Shown: positions 17,180 through 25,506, counted from the stretch's first letter. The stretch is 64,000 nt of DNA from Varunaivibrio sulfuroxidans (GCF_029318635.1 NZ_CP119676.1:1177001-1241000); one strand, 5' to 3'. Program-made: numbers and translations. Notes: generated by a model from the letters alone, not told the origin.

Positions 17180-17200
17180 GATTTTCATATTACGAAAATC
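17180..17200. promoter_or_regulatory. Candidate IclR operator, AT-rich inverted repeat
   Basis: The sequence GATTTTC-ATATTAC-GAAAATC is a 7+7 bp inverted repeat located 83-103 bp upstream of the IclR start codon at 17097. Its right arm overlaps a second imperfect palindrome, GAAAATCAATTTC (17194-17206). IclR-family proteins bind short AT-rich palindromes near their own promoters, so autoregulation is likely. This is inferred from symmetry and position only. Confidence 0.45.
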
Positions 17201-17436
17201 AATTTCAAAAATATGCTATCATACGCGATTTACGTCTGTCAAATTCAATATCCACACGTTCTGATTAGGGTCGGGACCGCTTGCGCCGTCCGCCCAAAGC
17301 CGTCAAAAACCCATGCAACAAAAAACACATTTAATTTGTGTTGATTTAAAACAAAAGAACCCGCCAAAAAATAATGACGGTAAAAACGACCATCTCTCAA
17401 GTCGGTTAGACTGGGGTCAGAATCTATTAATCTATT

Positions 17437-17473
17437 CCCCCCATCGCGAGTCCGAACGGCGCGCGATGGGGGG
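17437..17473 (-). terminator. Hairpin downstream of comC
   Basis: A perfect 12-bp stem (CCCCCCATCGCG paired with CGCGATGGGGGG) with a 13-base loop lies 41 bp beyond the comC stop codon. On the minus strand the stem is followed by AATAGATTAATAG, not by a clear T-tract, so it is only a weak candidate for an intrinsic terminator; it may instead stabilise the mRNA end. Confidence 0.45.
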
Positions 17474-17513
17474 AGGTTGTCGGCCTTTTATCTCGCCGCA
17501 CGACAGGGGGCGA

Positions 17514-18524
17514 TCATCCGGCCAGGCGCACCAGTTCGTCATACAAAACGTTAGGGACGGGCACGCCGTCCTTTTGTACCGCCTCGCGGGCATGAAGGCG
17601 GCGCGCGCCGGGCAGGCGAACACCGTCCTGGGAGAGCATCTCCGCCAAGAGAGCTTCCAATCGGGCGGCGAACCCGCCCCCGGAAAACGGCGCGGGATCA
17701 ATCGCGATAAGGCACTGCCCAACCCCGGGAGGCGCGCCTTCGGCTTCAAAAAAGGACGACGCCTCGTAGCCGAAATGCGCCCCGGACAAAGCCGCCGCCA
17801 GGATTTCAACCATCAACACCAACGCCGCGCCCTTGGCGCCGCCCATCGGCAGCATGGTTCCTTCCAGGGCGGCCTTCGCATCGGTGGTTGGATGTCCGTC
17901 CCTATCCAAGGCCCATCCTTCGGGAATGGCGTCGCCTAATTTCGCGGCGAGCATCACCCTGCCCCGGGCCACTTTACTCAAGCTGAGATCAATCAGCAGC
18001 GCCGCCCCATCCGCCCGCGGCGCGGCGAAGGCGATGGGATTGGTCCCGAACACGCCCTTACGCCCGCCCCATGGCGCGATCGCCCGAGGACTATTGCCGA
18101 ACACCAAACCGATCAATCCCTTGGCCGCCAACTTTTCGACGTGATAGCCCGCCGCACCGAAATGATGGGAACGACAAACCGTCGCCGCCGCGATTCCGGT
18201 CTTCGTCGCCCGCCCGACAAGATCGTCCACCGCCAGGACCATGGCCGGGTAGGCAAACCCGTTGGCGGCGTCTATGCGTACCGCCGCCGGGGCGACTTCG
18301 CGCAAAACGGGAACGGCGTGACCATCGACCTTGCCGCTGGCCGCCTGGGCGCTGTAGGCGGCGAGACGCGACAAACCATGGCCGCCGTGACCGTCAACCT
18401 GGGCCGCGATCAGGGCGTCGGCAACGAATGCGGCGTTGGCCGAGCCGACGTCATGAGCCATGAGAACACGCATAGCCAGATCGCGCAGATGCGCGACCGA
18501 GTAGGTTTTATCGTTCATTTTCAT
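17514..18524 (-). CDS. comC: Malate/L-lactate dehydrogenase-family oxidoreductase, probable (R)-sulfolactate dehydrogenase
   Basis: A 336-residue NAD(P)-dependent dehydrogenase of the YlbC/ComC family. The catalytic histidine motif is CRSHHFGAAGYH and the cofactor/substrate motifs are GVFGTNPIAFAAP and LPMGGAKGAALVLMVEIL. In sulfolactate-degrading bacteria such as Chromohalobacter salexigens, ComC interconverts sulfopyruvate and (R)-sulfolactate; together with SlcC it acts as a racemising pair. The neighbours slcC and suyAB make this function likely. The gene overlaps slcC by 4 bp and is last in its operon. A general lactate/malate dehydrogenase role is less likely in this setting. Confidence 0.8.
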   Translation of the reverse strand: MKMNDKTYSVAHLRDLAMRVLMAHDVGSANAAFVADALIAAQVDGHGGHGLSRLAAYSAQAASGKVDGHAVPVLREVAPAAVRIDAANGFAYPAMVLAVDDLVGRATKTGIAAATVCRSHHFGAAGYHVEKLAAKGLIGLVFGNSPRAIAPWGGRKGVFGTNPIAFAAPRADGAALLIDLSLSKVARGRVMLAAKLGDAIPEGWALDRDGHPTTDAKAALEGTMLPMGGAKGAALVLMVEILAAALSGAHFGYEASSFFEAEGAPPGVGQCLIAIDPAPFSGGGFAARLEALLAEMLSQDGVRLPGARRLHAREAVQKDGVPVPNVLYDELVRLAG

Positions 18525-19450
18525 CCCCCGAGAACACGCAAAACGTTTTCCGCCGTTAATGCGCTGACCCGAACGTTTGACTGCGCCGTTACCCCGGCGA
18601 TGTGCGCAGTCAGAATAATGTTGTCCAAGCCCGCATATTTTTTTCCGCCATCCACCGATAAAGGTTCGTCTTCGAACACATCCATGGCGGCGCCCTGCAA
18701 TTTTCCGGATTTCAACGCGTGAACCAATGCATCCTCATCGACGACGCCGCCCCGCGCGGTGTTGATCAATACCGCGTCTTCTTTCATCAGCGCCAAGGCG
18801 GGCGCGTCGATCAGCCCCCGAGTTTGCGCGTTCAGCGGAACATGAACGCTGACCACCTCACCTGCGGACAATACCTCTTGCAACGTGGCGCAGCGGCGCA
18901 CATCGCGCCATACATCGGCGTCTTTTGAGAGGAGGGGATCGTAGGCGGCGACCTTCATGCCAAGCGCCTTGGCGCGCCGCGCCGTGGCGCGCGCTATTCC
19001 ACCAAAACCGATAAACCCGATCGTCGCACCCATAATTTCCCTGCCGATCATTGCCTGGCGGGGCCACCGCCCAGCCGCCACCTGCGCCGAGCCGAAATAA
19101 CATCCGCGCAACAAAATCATCGCCGTCGCGATCACGTATTCCGCCACGGCGTCATCATTCGCCCCCTTGGCCGGGAGAACGGCGATCCCACGGCGCGCGC
19201 AGGCATCGAGATCGATATTGTCAAGACCGACGCCGAGGCGACCGACCGCCTTCAGCACCTTCGCCGACGCCAGAAGTTTTTCTCGCACCTGAGTGCGATT
19301 GCGCACAATCAACGCCTTGGCGTCGCACACGGCACGGGCGAGCGCATCGGGATCGTCAACCAAATGCGGGTCGTAAAGAACCTCATAACCATCCGCCAGC
19401 GTGGCGACGGCGTCTTCGTCCATGAATTCCGAAATCACAATATCCGCCAT
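18521..19450 (-). CDS. slcC: D-2-hydroxyacid dehydrogenase family, probable (S)-sulfolactate dehydrogenase
   Basis: A 309-residue phosphoglycerate-dehydrogenase-like enzyme. The beginning ISEFMDEDAVATLA, then IVRNRTQV and AVGRLGVGLDNIDLDACARR, closely recall SlcC of Chromohalobacter. The Rossmann motif is GFIGFGGIARATARRAKALG, and the catalytic Arg, Glu and His are in INTARGGVVDE, DVFEDEPL and LTAHIAGVT. SlcC oxidises (S)-sulfolactate to sulfopyruvate with NAD. ATG 19450 is chosen over an upstream alternative because AGGAAG precedes it. The order comC-slcC with suyAB nearby supports the call. Confidence 0.85.
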   Translation of the reverse strand: MADIVISEFMDEDAVATLADGYEVLYDPHLVDDPDALARAVCDAKALIVRNRTQVREKLLASAKVLKAVGRLGVGLDNIDLDACARRGIAVLPAKGANDDAVAEYVIATAMILLRGCYFGSAQVAAGRWPRQAMIGREIMGATIGFIGFGGIARATARRAKALGMKVAAYDPLLSKDADVWRDVRRCATLQEVLSAGEVVSVHVPLNAQTRGLIDAPALALMKEDAVLINTARGGVVDEDALVHALKSGKLQGAAMDVFEDEPLSVDGGKKYAGLDNIILTAHIAGVTAQSNVRVSALTAENVLRVLGG

Positions 19451-19484
19451 CTCTCTTCCTTTTTTTCTCCTCTTGCGCAACTTT

Positions 19485-19967
19485 TCACGAGAACATCACA
19501 CCCGTCGGTAGCGCGACGTTAAGCAGCATGGCGAACAGGGCGTAGAACATCGCGACGACCCCAACACCGATCAGCGGATACATGATCGCCTTTTTGCGGG
19601 TCCACGGTTCGAACATCGCGAGCAACATCGAAACGGCGAACAACACCAACCCAACGGGAACGAAGCCAACCACGGGCATCGCCAACGCCGCGCCCAACAT
19701 GACCAGCACCAGAGCGGCCCGCCGCCACAAAGAACCACGCAACGGCTGCCCTCGCCGACCGCCCCCCCATATCAGATTGCGTCCGATAAGAAGCAGACAG
19801 CACAAAATCAGGGTCACGATGATGGCGCGCGGAAACATATAAGAATCCGCATCGCTCATCGAATAGGTATCCCACCAAGCCAGACATCCCATGGCGATGA
19901 AGACGACCGCCAAAATGGTTCCCGGCGCATCCTTATTTTGCGGTCGTGGAGATAATGGCGCGTTCAT
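19485..19967 (-). CDS. tctB: TTT transporter small membrane subunit TctB (sulfolactate island)
   Basis: A 160-residue membrane protein with four hydrophobic segments: ILAVVFIAMGCLAWW, AIIVTLILCCLLLIGR, AALVLVMLGAALAMPVVGF together with GLVLFAVSMLLAMF, and LIGVGVVAMFYALFAMLL. The ATG at 19967 overlaps the tctA stop by 4 bp, so the two are coupled; a much longer extension in the same frame would run inside tctA and is rejected. In known sulfolactate clusters the equivalent TTT genes are called slcHFG. Confidence 0.85.
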   Translation of the reverse strand: MNAPLSPRPQNKDAPGTILAVVFIAMGCLAWWDTYSMSDADSYMFPRAIIVTLILCCLLLIGRNLIWGGGRRGQPLRGSLWRRAALVLVMLGAALAMPVVGFVPVGLVLFAVSMLLAMFEPWTRKKAIMYPLIGVGVVAMFYALFAMLLNVALPTGVMFS

Positions 19968-21493
19968 GACGACCCTCCTCGCGCCTTTTTGGGCCATACG
20001 TCCCCACGCTTGAGGATCAAACGGGCGATCAAGGGATAAAATAGCGACAACAATGTGAACGCAATGATGGCCAACGAAATCGGTCGCCCAAAAAACATCC
20101 CCCCCAGATTGTCCGTCGCCGACCCTATGGTCCAGGCTTGAACGAAGCCTTGCTCGGCGATGTTGCCCAAAATCAACCCCAATACGATGGGCGAAGGGGA
20201 AAACCCGAAACGGTCCAGAACCCACCCAAAAACGCCCAACACCGTCATGATCACCACGTCGGAGATATCGTTGCGTATGGCGTAGGAACCGATCACCGTC
20301 ATGAAAGCGACGGATGGAACCAACAGCGCCTTTGGTACGTGGATAATGAACTTATAGGCGTAACGACCGATAACCAACCCGACCGGAAGCATCAAAACGG
20401 TGCCGAGAAAAAGACCGTAAACGAAGGTGTAAACGATGGACCCTTTGTCGGTGAACAGTTCCGGCCCCGTGCGCACGCCTTGAACCAGAAGCGCGCCCAA
20501 GATAACGGCGTCGGGCGGCGTGCCGGGTATGCCCAAAACGAGCGTCGGAATAAATCCGCCGCCCACCGTCGCGTTATTGGCCGACTCGGTGGCCTGAATA
20601 CCCTGAGGTTCCCCCTTTCCGAACCTTTCCGGCGTTTTCGAGGCGCGGCGCGCCTCCGAATAAGAAACCAGGGCGGCGATCGACCCCCCCGCGCCGGGAA
20701 GAATCCCAACGAAGGTGCCTATCAACGAACTGCGCAATAGGTTGAATTTTCCGGCCCAGGAAATCCTCAAGGCCTCTAGAAGGCGAAACCCACGCGGCTC
20801 GGCGGCGACCTCAAGGTGACGCGCCGGCGTCGCGACCAAATCGATCAACACGGGCACGGCGTAAAGTCCGATCAGGGCGGAAATTTTCTCCACCCCGCCC
20901 AACAGGATGGGCGATCCGAACGTAAAGCGGACATCCGCGGACACCGTGGCGACGCCGATCGTCGAGATCAACAGGCCCAAGCATGCGCCGATCAAACTTT
21001 TGAGGAGGTTCCCCGACGAAAGAGCGGAAATCAGCGACAATCCGAAAATAGCGAGCCAAAAATACTCGACCGGGCCGAAGGCCAGCGCCACCTTGGCCAG
21101 CGGCGGCGCAATCACCAATAACGCCGCCGCCCCAACCAGCCCCCCGGTAACCGACGCCAAGCACGCCAACGTAATCGCAAGATCGCCATCGCCGCGTTTG
21201 GCCATCGGAAAGCCATCAAACGTCGTGCCGATCGCCGAAGGCGTCCCCGGCGTATTGAGAAGTATCGCCGAATACGCCCCCCCATAGATCGCTCCGGTAT
21301 ATATCGCGCCCATTAAAATCAGGGCGCTTGTCGGTACCATGGTGAAGGTTAAAGGCACCAACACGGCGATGGCCATGGTGGCCGTCAGGCCCGGCAAGGA
21401 GCCGATAACGGTCCCCGCAACCACCCCGAACAAGGCGAACGCCAAGTTCAGGGGGGTCAGTGCGGCGACAAGGTGGTCAAGACCCGGAAGCAT
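19964..21493 (-). CDS. tctA: TTT transporter large membrane subunit TctA (sulfolactate island)
   Basis: A 509-residue TctA-family protein with the blocks GSLPGLTATMAIAVLVPLTF, GGAYSAILLNTPGTPSA, FGKGEPQGIQATESANNATV and GGFIPTLVLGIPGTP. About a dozen hydrophobic segments are evident. It is only distantly similar to the TctA at 8011-9534, so the two transporters probably serve different substrates. By context it should carry sulfolactate or a related sulfonated carboxylate across the inner membrane. A purine-rich GGGAGGGAGAGG precedes the ATG. Confidence 0.9.
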   Translation of the reverse strand: MLPGLDHLVAALTPLNLAFALFGVVAGTVIGSLPGLTATMAIAVLVPLTFTMVPTSALILMGAIYTGAIYGGAYSAILLNTPGTPSAIGTTFDGFPMAKRGDGDLAITLACLASVTGGLVGAAALLVIAPPLAKVALAFGPVEYFWLAIFGLSLISALSSGNLLKSLIGACLGLLISTIGVATVSADVRFTFGSPILLGGVEKISALIGLYAVPVLIDLVATPARHLEVAAEPRGFRLLEALRISWAGKFNLLRSSLIGTFVGILPGAGGSIAALVSYSEARRASKTPERFGKGEPQGIQATESANNATVGGGFIPTLVLGIPGTPPDAVILGALLVQGVRTGPELFTDKGSIVYTFVYGLFLGTVLMLPVGLVIGRYAYKFIIHVPKALLVPSVAFMTVIGSYAIRNDISDVVIMTVLGVFGWVLDRFGFSPSPIVLGLILGNIAEQGFVQAWTIGSATDNLGGMFFGRPISLAIIAFTLLSLFYPLIARLILKRGDVWPKKARGGSS

Positions 21494-21526
21494 TTACCTC
21501 TCCCTCCCTTAATCTTCGCACGCGGA

Positions 21527-22528
21527 TTATTTGAGAATACCGGCACTCTTCGCCGCGGCGACCTCCTCGACGGTTTTTTTCGCCATGAACGCGGGGATAT
21601 CCTTGTAGCCGACATCCAACAAAGCCATGCCGTCGTCCCTCATACGCTTACGGTATTCGGGATTGGCGTTGACCTTTCCCAGCATGTCGGAAATTTTGAT
21701 CCGCAGACTTTCGGGCGTGGATTTGGGCACCGCGACACCGCGATACGTCCCCGAGACCATATCGAAGCCCAATTCCTTGAACGTCGGGACATCGGGAAAT
21801 TTGGGGTGACGTTTATTCATCGCCACGGCAAGCAGGCGAAATTTCCCCTCGTGGGTCGCCGCAACCGAGGTGTATCCCCATTCGGCCCGGACCTGATGGC
21901 CCAACACCGCGGCAACGGCCGCCGCCGTCCCCTTGAAGGCGACATAGGTCGTTTTGATCCCCGCCATTTTATCGAAACGCACGTTAGCCAAATGATTGGC
22001 CGTCCCCTTTCCAGAACCGGACATGGTCAACTTTCCGGGGTTGGCCTTGGCGTAATCGATAAAATCTTGCAGGGTCTTAAAGGGACTGTCCTTCGGCACC
22101 ACAATGGCGTCGGGAGTATATTGAAACATGTAGACCGTGGTTAAATCATCGGTCTTGAAGCCAACGTTCTTCTGGCGCGGCTTGATGATGATGTGCGGGA
22201 GGTTCACCCCCATCCAGGTATAGCCGTCGCCCTTATACCCGTTAAGCTGTGACCAAGCCACGGCGCCGCCGCCGCCGGGTTTGTATTCGATCACCAGATC
22301 CTGCCCGAAATCCTTGGTGAAATATGCCTGCTGAAGGCGCGCCGTAATATCGGATTCTCCCCCGGGACCGAAGGGGATGATGTAATGGATGGGCTTGTCC
22401 GGGTACTCGCCGGCCTGGGCGGACGCAACGCCCCCCATGGGCGAACCGACGAACGCCAGCGCCGAGAACGCCCCCGCCGAAAGCGCCCACGCGGTTAGGA
22501 AGGGTTTAAACCTGAAATGTGAAAACAT
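21527..22528 (-). CDS. tctC: TTT periplasmic binding protein TctC (sulfolactate island)
   Basis: A 333-residue Bug-family binding protein. A signal peptide spans about the first 40 residues (core LSAGAFSALAFVGSP, likely cleavage before GEYPDKPIHYIIPFGPGGES). The Bug signature YPDKPIHYIIPFGPGG and the domain motifs GSGKGTANHLANVRF and TYVAFKGTAAAVAAVLG are present. GGAGG stands 7 bp before the ATG. It lies between the transport genes and suyB in the same direction, which suggests that it captures sulfolactate. Confidence 0.88.
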   Translation of the reverse strand: MFSHFRFKPFLTAWALSAGAFSALAFVGSPMGGVASAQAGEYPDKPIHYIIPFGPGGESDITARLQQAYFTKDFGQDLVIEYKPGGGGAVAWSQLNGYKGDGYTWMGVNLPHIIIKPRQKNVGFKTDDLTTVYMFQYTPDAIVVPKDSPFKTLQDFIDYAKANPGKLTMSGSGKGTANHLANVRFDKMAGIKTTYVAFKGTAAAVAAVLGHQVRAEWGYTSVAATHEGKFRLLAVAMNKRHPKFPDVPTFKELGFDMVSGTYRGVAVPKSTPESLRIKISDMLGKVNANPEYRKRMRDDGMALLDVGYKDIPAFMAKKTVEEVAAAKSAGILK

Positions 22529-22691
22529 ACCGATACCTCCAACTGTTTGATGCGTATTTTGCGCTCTTTGCCGAGCATTATTGCGGCCATCCGTTCAGGC
22601 CGTTGGGGACGCGCGCGGCGACCTAAAAGAAATGAAGGGGGAACCATCCGGGCAACCACTCGCCCATGGGGCGTCCCCCCCCCCCTCACCA

Positions 22692-23861
22692 TCACGCACT
22701 TCGATAGAGTTTTGTCATGACGTATTCGCGGTGCTTCAACGCTTCTGCCGCCGTCAAACGACCGTTTGCGGTGCGGAGCATAAGCTCGATTAGGGCTTCG
22801 CCCGCTTGATCGAGATCCATCTCGCCGCGTAAAATCGCCGAGCAATCGAGATCAATATGTTCTCCCATTTCGCGCACGGTCTTGGGGTTGGCGCTTATTT
22901 TGATCACCGGTTCGATGGGATTGCCGATAATATTGCCCTGTCCGGTCGGAAACAGATGTACCGCATATCCCGCCGCCGCTTGCAAGGTGACGCATTCCGC
23001 CGCCGCCGACGATGTATCCATGTAGTAAAGGCCCGCGCCCCGACCGGGGGTTTCGGCCGGCTCGAGAACGTCGATATACCGTGCGTTTTTGCCGATTTTT
23101 TGAAGGTTTCCGAACGCCTTTTCCTCGATCGTGGTCAGTCCCCCGGCGATATTCCCCGCCGTCGGCTGGCTTTCCGAAAGATCCGAGGTCTTGTACGGCT
23201 CGATAACTTCATCCATGTACGCTTGCCAGACCTTGAGAAATTTCTCGCCGATCTCAGGGCTCGCGGCGCGTTCGGCGCAGACGCGCTCGGCGCCGGTGAT
23301 TTCGGACGTTTCGCCAAAACAGGTGTACGCCCCGATGGCGTCCATCTTATCGATCAGATTGCCTACCGTCGGACACGAGGCGAGGCCCGAGGTCGTATCC
23401 GATTCTCCGCACTTCGTGGACACCCACAATTCGTTCAATGCGCATTCTTCGCGTTGCAGCTCCGTCGCCCATTGAACCAGCTCCTTCGCCTTGCGCGACG
23501 CGTCGGCGACAACCTTGATTTCGCCATGTCCTTCGATCGCAAATCCCTCGACCGGCTTGCCGGTGGTTTTGACGCCATCAACGATACGCCCGGTCCATTT
23601 TGGCTCGATCCCGATCACGATGACCGCCGCGACGTTGGGGTTGCACCCCGTCCCGATCAAGGTGCGAAAGAACAACTCCAAATCCTCGCCAAACTGCAAA
23701 CGACCGTAAGCGTGAGGCAACGCAAGGCAGCCCTCGATATTGTTCGCCACCTTTTCACACGCCGCATTGGACAAATCGTCCAGCGGCAAAACGACGACAT
23801 GATTGCGAATGCCCACACGGCCGTTTTCACGGCGATAGCCCATAAAAGTTTTATTCGACAT
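22692..23861 (-). CDS. suyB: (R)-sulfolactate sulfo-lyase, large subunit SuyB (UxaA/altronate dehydratase family)
   Basis: A 389-residue UxaA-family enzyme. Blocks such as [76 protein letters not shown] and the ending [13 protein letters not shown] agree with my recollection of characterised SuyB proteins, more than with altronate dehydratase. SuyAB cleaves the C-S bond of (R)-sulfolactate, giving pyruvate and sulfite. ATG 23861 matches the family start; a GTG four codons upstream is possible. The gene overlaps nothing essential: the small subunit gene ends only a few bases away. Confidence 0.9.
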   Translation of the reverse strand: MSNKTFMGYRRENGRVGIRNHVVVLPLDDLSNAACEKVANNIEGCLALPHAYGRLQFGEDLELFFRTLIGTGCNPNVAAVIVIGIEPKWTGRIVDGVKTTGKPVEGFAIEGHGEIKVVADASRKAKELVQWATELQREECALNELWVSTKCGESDTTSGLASCPTVGNLIDKMDAIGAYTCFGETSEITGAERVCAERAASPEIGEKFLKVWQAYMDEVIEPYKTSDLSESQPTAGNIAGGLTTIEEKAFGNLQKIGKNARYIDVLEPAETPGRGAGLYYMDTSSAAAECVTLQAAAGYAVHLFPTGQGNIIGNPIEPVIKISANPKTVREMGEHIDLDCSAILRGEMDLDQAGEALIELMLRTANGRLTAAEALKHREYVMTKLYRSA

Positions 23862-23866
23862 GGCCG

Positions 23867-24154
23867 TTACCACTTCTTTGTCTTGACGTTATGAACATGG
23901 GCATGCGCGCCCGCCGGAATGTCGGCGACGGCCTTGCCGATATCGTGGCCGTACTTGAGCACCGTCTCCCCCTTCTTGATTTCTCCGAGGGCGATTTTAT
24001 GCCCCAGGGGGATATCCTCCGCAGCGGCGATGGCTATCCGGCTGTCATTTTCCATGACCCAGCCGTCAAGCGCCGCGCCTTTCTTGACGCCCTCGACAAC
24101 GACCACGCCGACCGTATCTTTGGCGTCGTGGACGATAAATTGTGGAGCAGGCAT
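23867..24154 (-). CDS. suyA: (R)-sulfolactate sulfo-lyase, small subunit SuyA (SAF domain)
   Basis: A 95-residue protein made of a single SAF domain, as expected for SuyA; in altronate dehydratases this domain forms the N-terminus. Recognisable parts are [40 protein letters not shown] and the histidine-rich end [18 protein letters not shown] lies 5 bp before ATG 24154, which decides the start over longer versions. It is the first gene of the suyAB-TTT-slcC-comC operon and faces the divergent GntR gene. Confidence 0.9.
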   Translation of the reverse strand: MPAPQFIVHDAKDTVGVVVVEGVKKGAALDGWVMENDSRIAIAAAEDIPLGHKIALGEIKKGETVLKYGHDIGKAVADIPAGAHAHVHNVKTKKW

Positions 24155-24191
24155 ACGTTCCTCCATGGTTTTAAGTAAGAAAGCTCGGGGT

Positions 24192-24221
24192 ATCATAAGA
24201 GGCAAAATACACATGAGTCAA
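24192..24221 (-). promoter_or_regulatory. Candidate sigma-70 promoter for suyA
   Basis: Reading on the minus strand, TTGACT (24221-24216) and TATGAT (24197-24192) are separated by 18 bp, a good match to a housekeeping promoter. It would start transcription about 30 bp upstream of the suyA start. Its -35 box lies inside the left arm of an outer inverted repeat and next to the 14-bp palindrome, so it is well placed for control by the divergent GntR protein. Confidence 0.55.
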
Positions 24222-24225
24222 TCAA

Positions 24226-24239
24226 GTCTTATATAAGAC
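24226..24239. promoter_or_regulatory. Perfect palindrome, probable GntR (SuyR) operator
   Basis: GTCTTATATAAGAC is a perfect 14-bp palindrome in the divergent region between suyA and the GntR gene. HutC-type GntR regulators bind sites of the form GT-(AT-rich)-AC, so this fits well. It sits just upstream of the suyA -35 box. An outer inverted repeat AGTCAAT (24216-24222) and ATTGACT (24257-24263) brackets it, and a further half-like AAGTCT is at 24288-24293. Function is inferred. Confidence 0.6.
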
Positions 24240-24353
24240 ATATGAAATCTATATTCATTGACTTCTCGTGTGCTATACTGAAAGAACAAGTCTCGCGAAA
24301 TCCTGCCCTCAACGCCGCGTCGTGCGGCCCAACGACAAAAATGGATCATAGAG

Positions 24354-25106
24354 ATGCTTGACCCTTCCACCGCAAGCCAATTCCCATCCACGCGACCGAC
24401 ACGCAACCCTTTGTATATTCAGGTAAAACAACGAATACTGGACGCCATTCGGGCGCGCCGGTGGAAACCCGGAGAAATGTTGCCTTCCGAGCATCAACTG
24501 GCGGAGGAATTTTCCGTCAGTCAGGGCACGCTGCGCAAAGCGATCGACGAATTGGTGACGCAAAACATCATCATCCGCCAACAGGGCAAGGGAAGCTTCA
24601 TCGCCACCCACACCGCAGATCACAGTTTGTTTTATTTTTTCCACTTGGTGGACGCGCAAAATCGACGCGAGCTTCCGCACAGCGCGGTGCGGCGGATTCG
24701 CATCCGGCGCGGCCTCAGCGCCGAGTGCGCTCGCCTAGGGCTGAAGGCGGGAAGTTCCTTGCTTGACATCAAACGCGTGCGCGACATCGGCGGCGCGCCG
24801 GTTATCAACGAAACCGTGCTGTTGTCGGCCGCGACGTTCGGCTCATTGAAGGACATGTCCGAAAGCTTGCCCAACACGCTCTATAAACTGTATCAGGAAA
24901 AATACGACACGACGGTGACCAGCGCCGCGGAAAGCCTTCGCGCCGTCGGCGCCGACGAAGACGACGCCGACGCGTTGAGCATCGAGGTCGGAACCCCGAT
25001 TTTAGAAATCGACCGCATCGCCTTCAATCTCGATCGTCAACCGATCGAAATCCGCATCAGCCGCTGCCGCACCGATCGTTACCACTACCTTAATATGCTT
25101 GAATGA
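24354..25106 (+). CDS. suyR: GntR-family (HutC subfamily) regulator, probable SuyR
   Basis: A 250-residue regulator with an N-terminal winged helix (NPLYIQVKQRILDAIRARRW, PSEHQLAEEFSVSQGTLRKA, QQGKGSFIATH) and a C-terminal UTRA ligand-binding domain (about residues 95-245). It is transcribed away from suyAB, the common arrangement for the regulator of a sulfonate operon. The likely ligand is sulfolactate or a product. An outer repeat and a perfect palindrome between the divergent starts offer operator sites. The name suyR is given by position and family. Confidence 0.82.
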   Translation: MLDPSTASQFPSTRPTRNPLYIQVKQRILDAIRARRWKPGEMLPSEHQLAEEFSVSQGTLRKAIDELVTQNIIIRQQGKGSFIATHTADHSLFYFFHLVDAQNRRELPHSAVRRIRIRRGLSAECARLGLKAGSSLLDIKRVRDIGGAPVINETVLLSAATFGSLKDMSESLPNTLYKLYQEKYDTTVTSAAESLRAVGADEDDADALSIEVGTPILEIDRIAFNLDRQPIEIRISRCRTDRYHYLNMLE

Positions 25107-25114
25107 CGCCCTAT

Positions 25115-25329
25115 TTTCGAAGCGAAATCCGAATTCTTGGTCTGACCCACGCCGAAACCCACCTTCGCCAAGCGCAGTGAATGAATATTCCTTATCCCCA
25201 ACCCGCACGCGGCGGCGAAGCGAACCGATTTTTTCAGGCGCCACCGTTCCGCCAAACCGTATGCCAGACCCGCATTGAAACAATCCCCCGCAGCGGCGCT
25301 GTCAACGCTTCTAACTTGAAATGGCGGCA
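25115..25329 (-). pseudogene. Ribokinase (PfkB) C-terminal remnant
   Basis: On the minus strand this frame reads SVDSAAAGDCFNAGLAYGLAE followed by SVRFAAACGLGI, which matches the anion-hole and C-terminal part of ribokinase-type sugar kinases (normal motif DTTGAGDAFNG). The end of the frame is degenerate and the first two thirds of a kinase are missing. It joins directly to a LacI fragment at about 25329, so an internal deletion has fused the two genes. It is not expected to be functional. Confidence 0.7.
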
Positions 25330-25506
25330 TAAAATCAAGCTGTCGCCATGCGCATAACAGGCGTCTTCCACGCCACGCGGAACCTCGGCGAAAAAAGGAT
25401 TCGTCGCGTTAGGCGTCAACATGACCAGGGTGTGGATACGATTTGTTTTAAACACACGCGCGAGCAAACTGGGCCGACGCCCCGTTCGGGCAATGGTGTC
25501 GTTTAG
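25327..25506 (-). pseudogene. LacI-family regulator remnant
   Basis: The frame contains LLARVFKTNRIHTLVMLTP then NATNPFFAEVPRGVEDACYA, the hinge and first strand of the ligand domain of LacI/RbsR regulators. The helix-turn-helix is eroded and the ligand domain stops after about 25 residues, where ribokinase sequence starts in another frame. LacI regulators and ribokinases are often neighbours in sugar operons, so this looks like the scar of a lost ribose- or other sugar-use locus. Confidence 0.7.

Larger units (their letters stand above)
17098..17513. promoter_or_regulatory. Intergenic region: IclR-gene promoter side and end of the comC operon
   Basis: This stretch without a gene is strikingly AT-rich between about 17158 and 17430 compared with its neighbours. 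It contains the AT-rich inverted repeat at 17180-17200, a direct repeat AATCTATT-AATCTATT at 17421-17436, and a GC-rich hairpin at 17437-17473 just beyond comC. It separates two transcription units that run in the same direction, so it should hold both the end of the comC operon and the promoter of the IclR-led block. No small gene was recognised. Confidence 0.5.

Noticed and set aside
22656-22691. C-run and small CGCCC-ATG-GGGCG hairpin after suyB as a terminator
   Set aside because: The stem is only five base pairs and no T-tract follows; the next gene (tctC) continues in the same direction.
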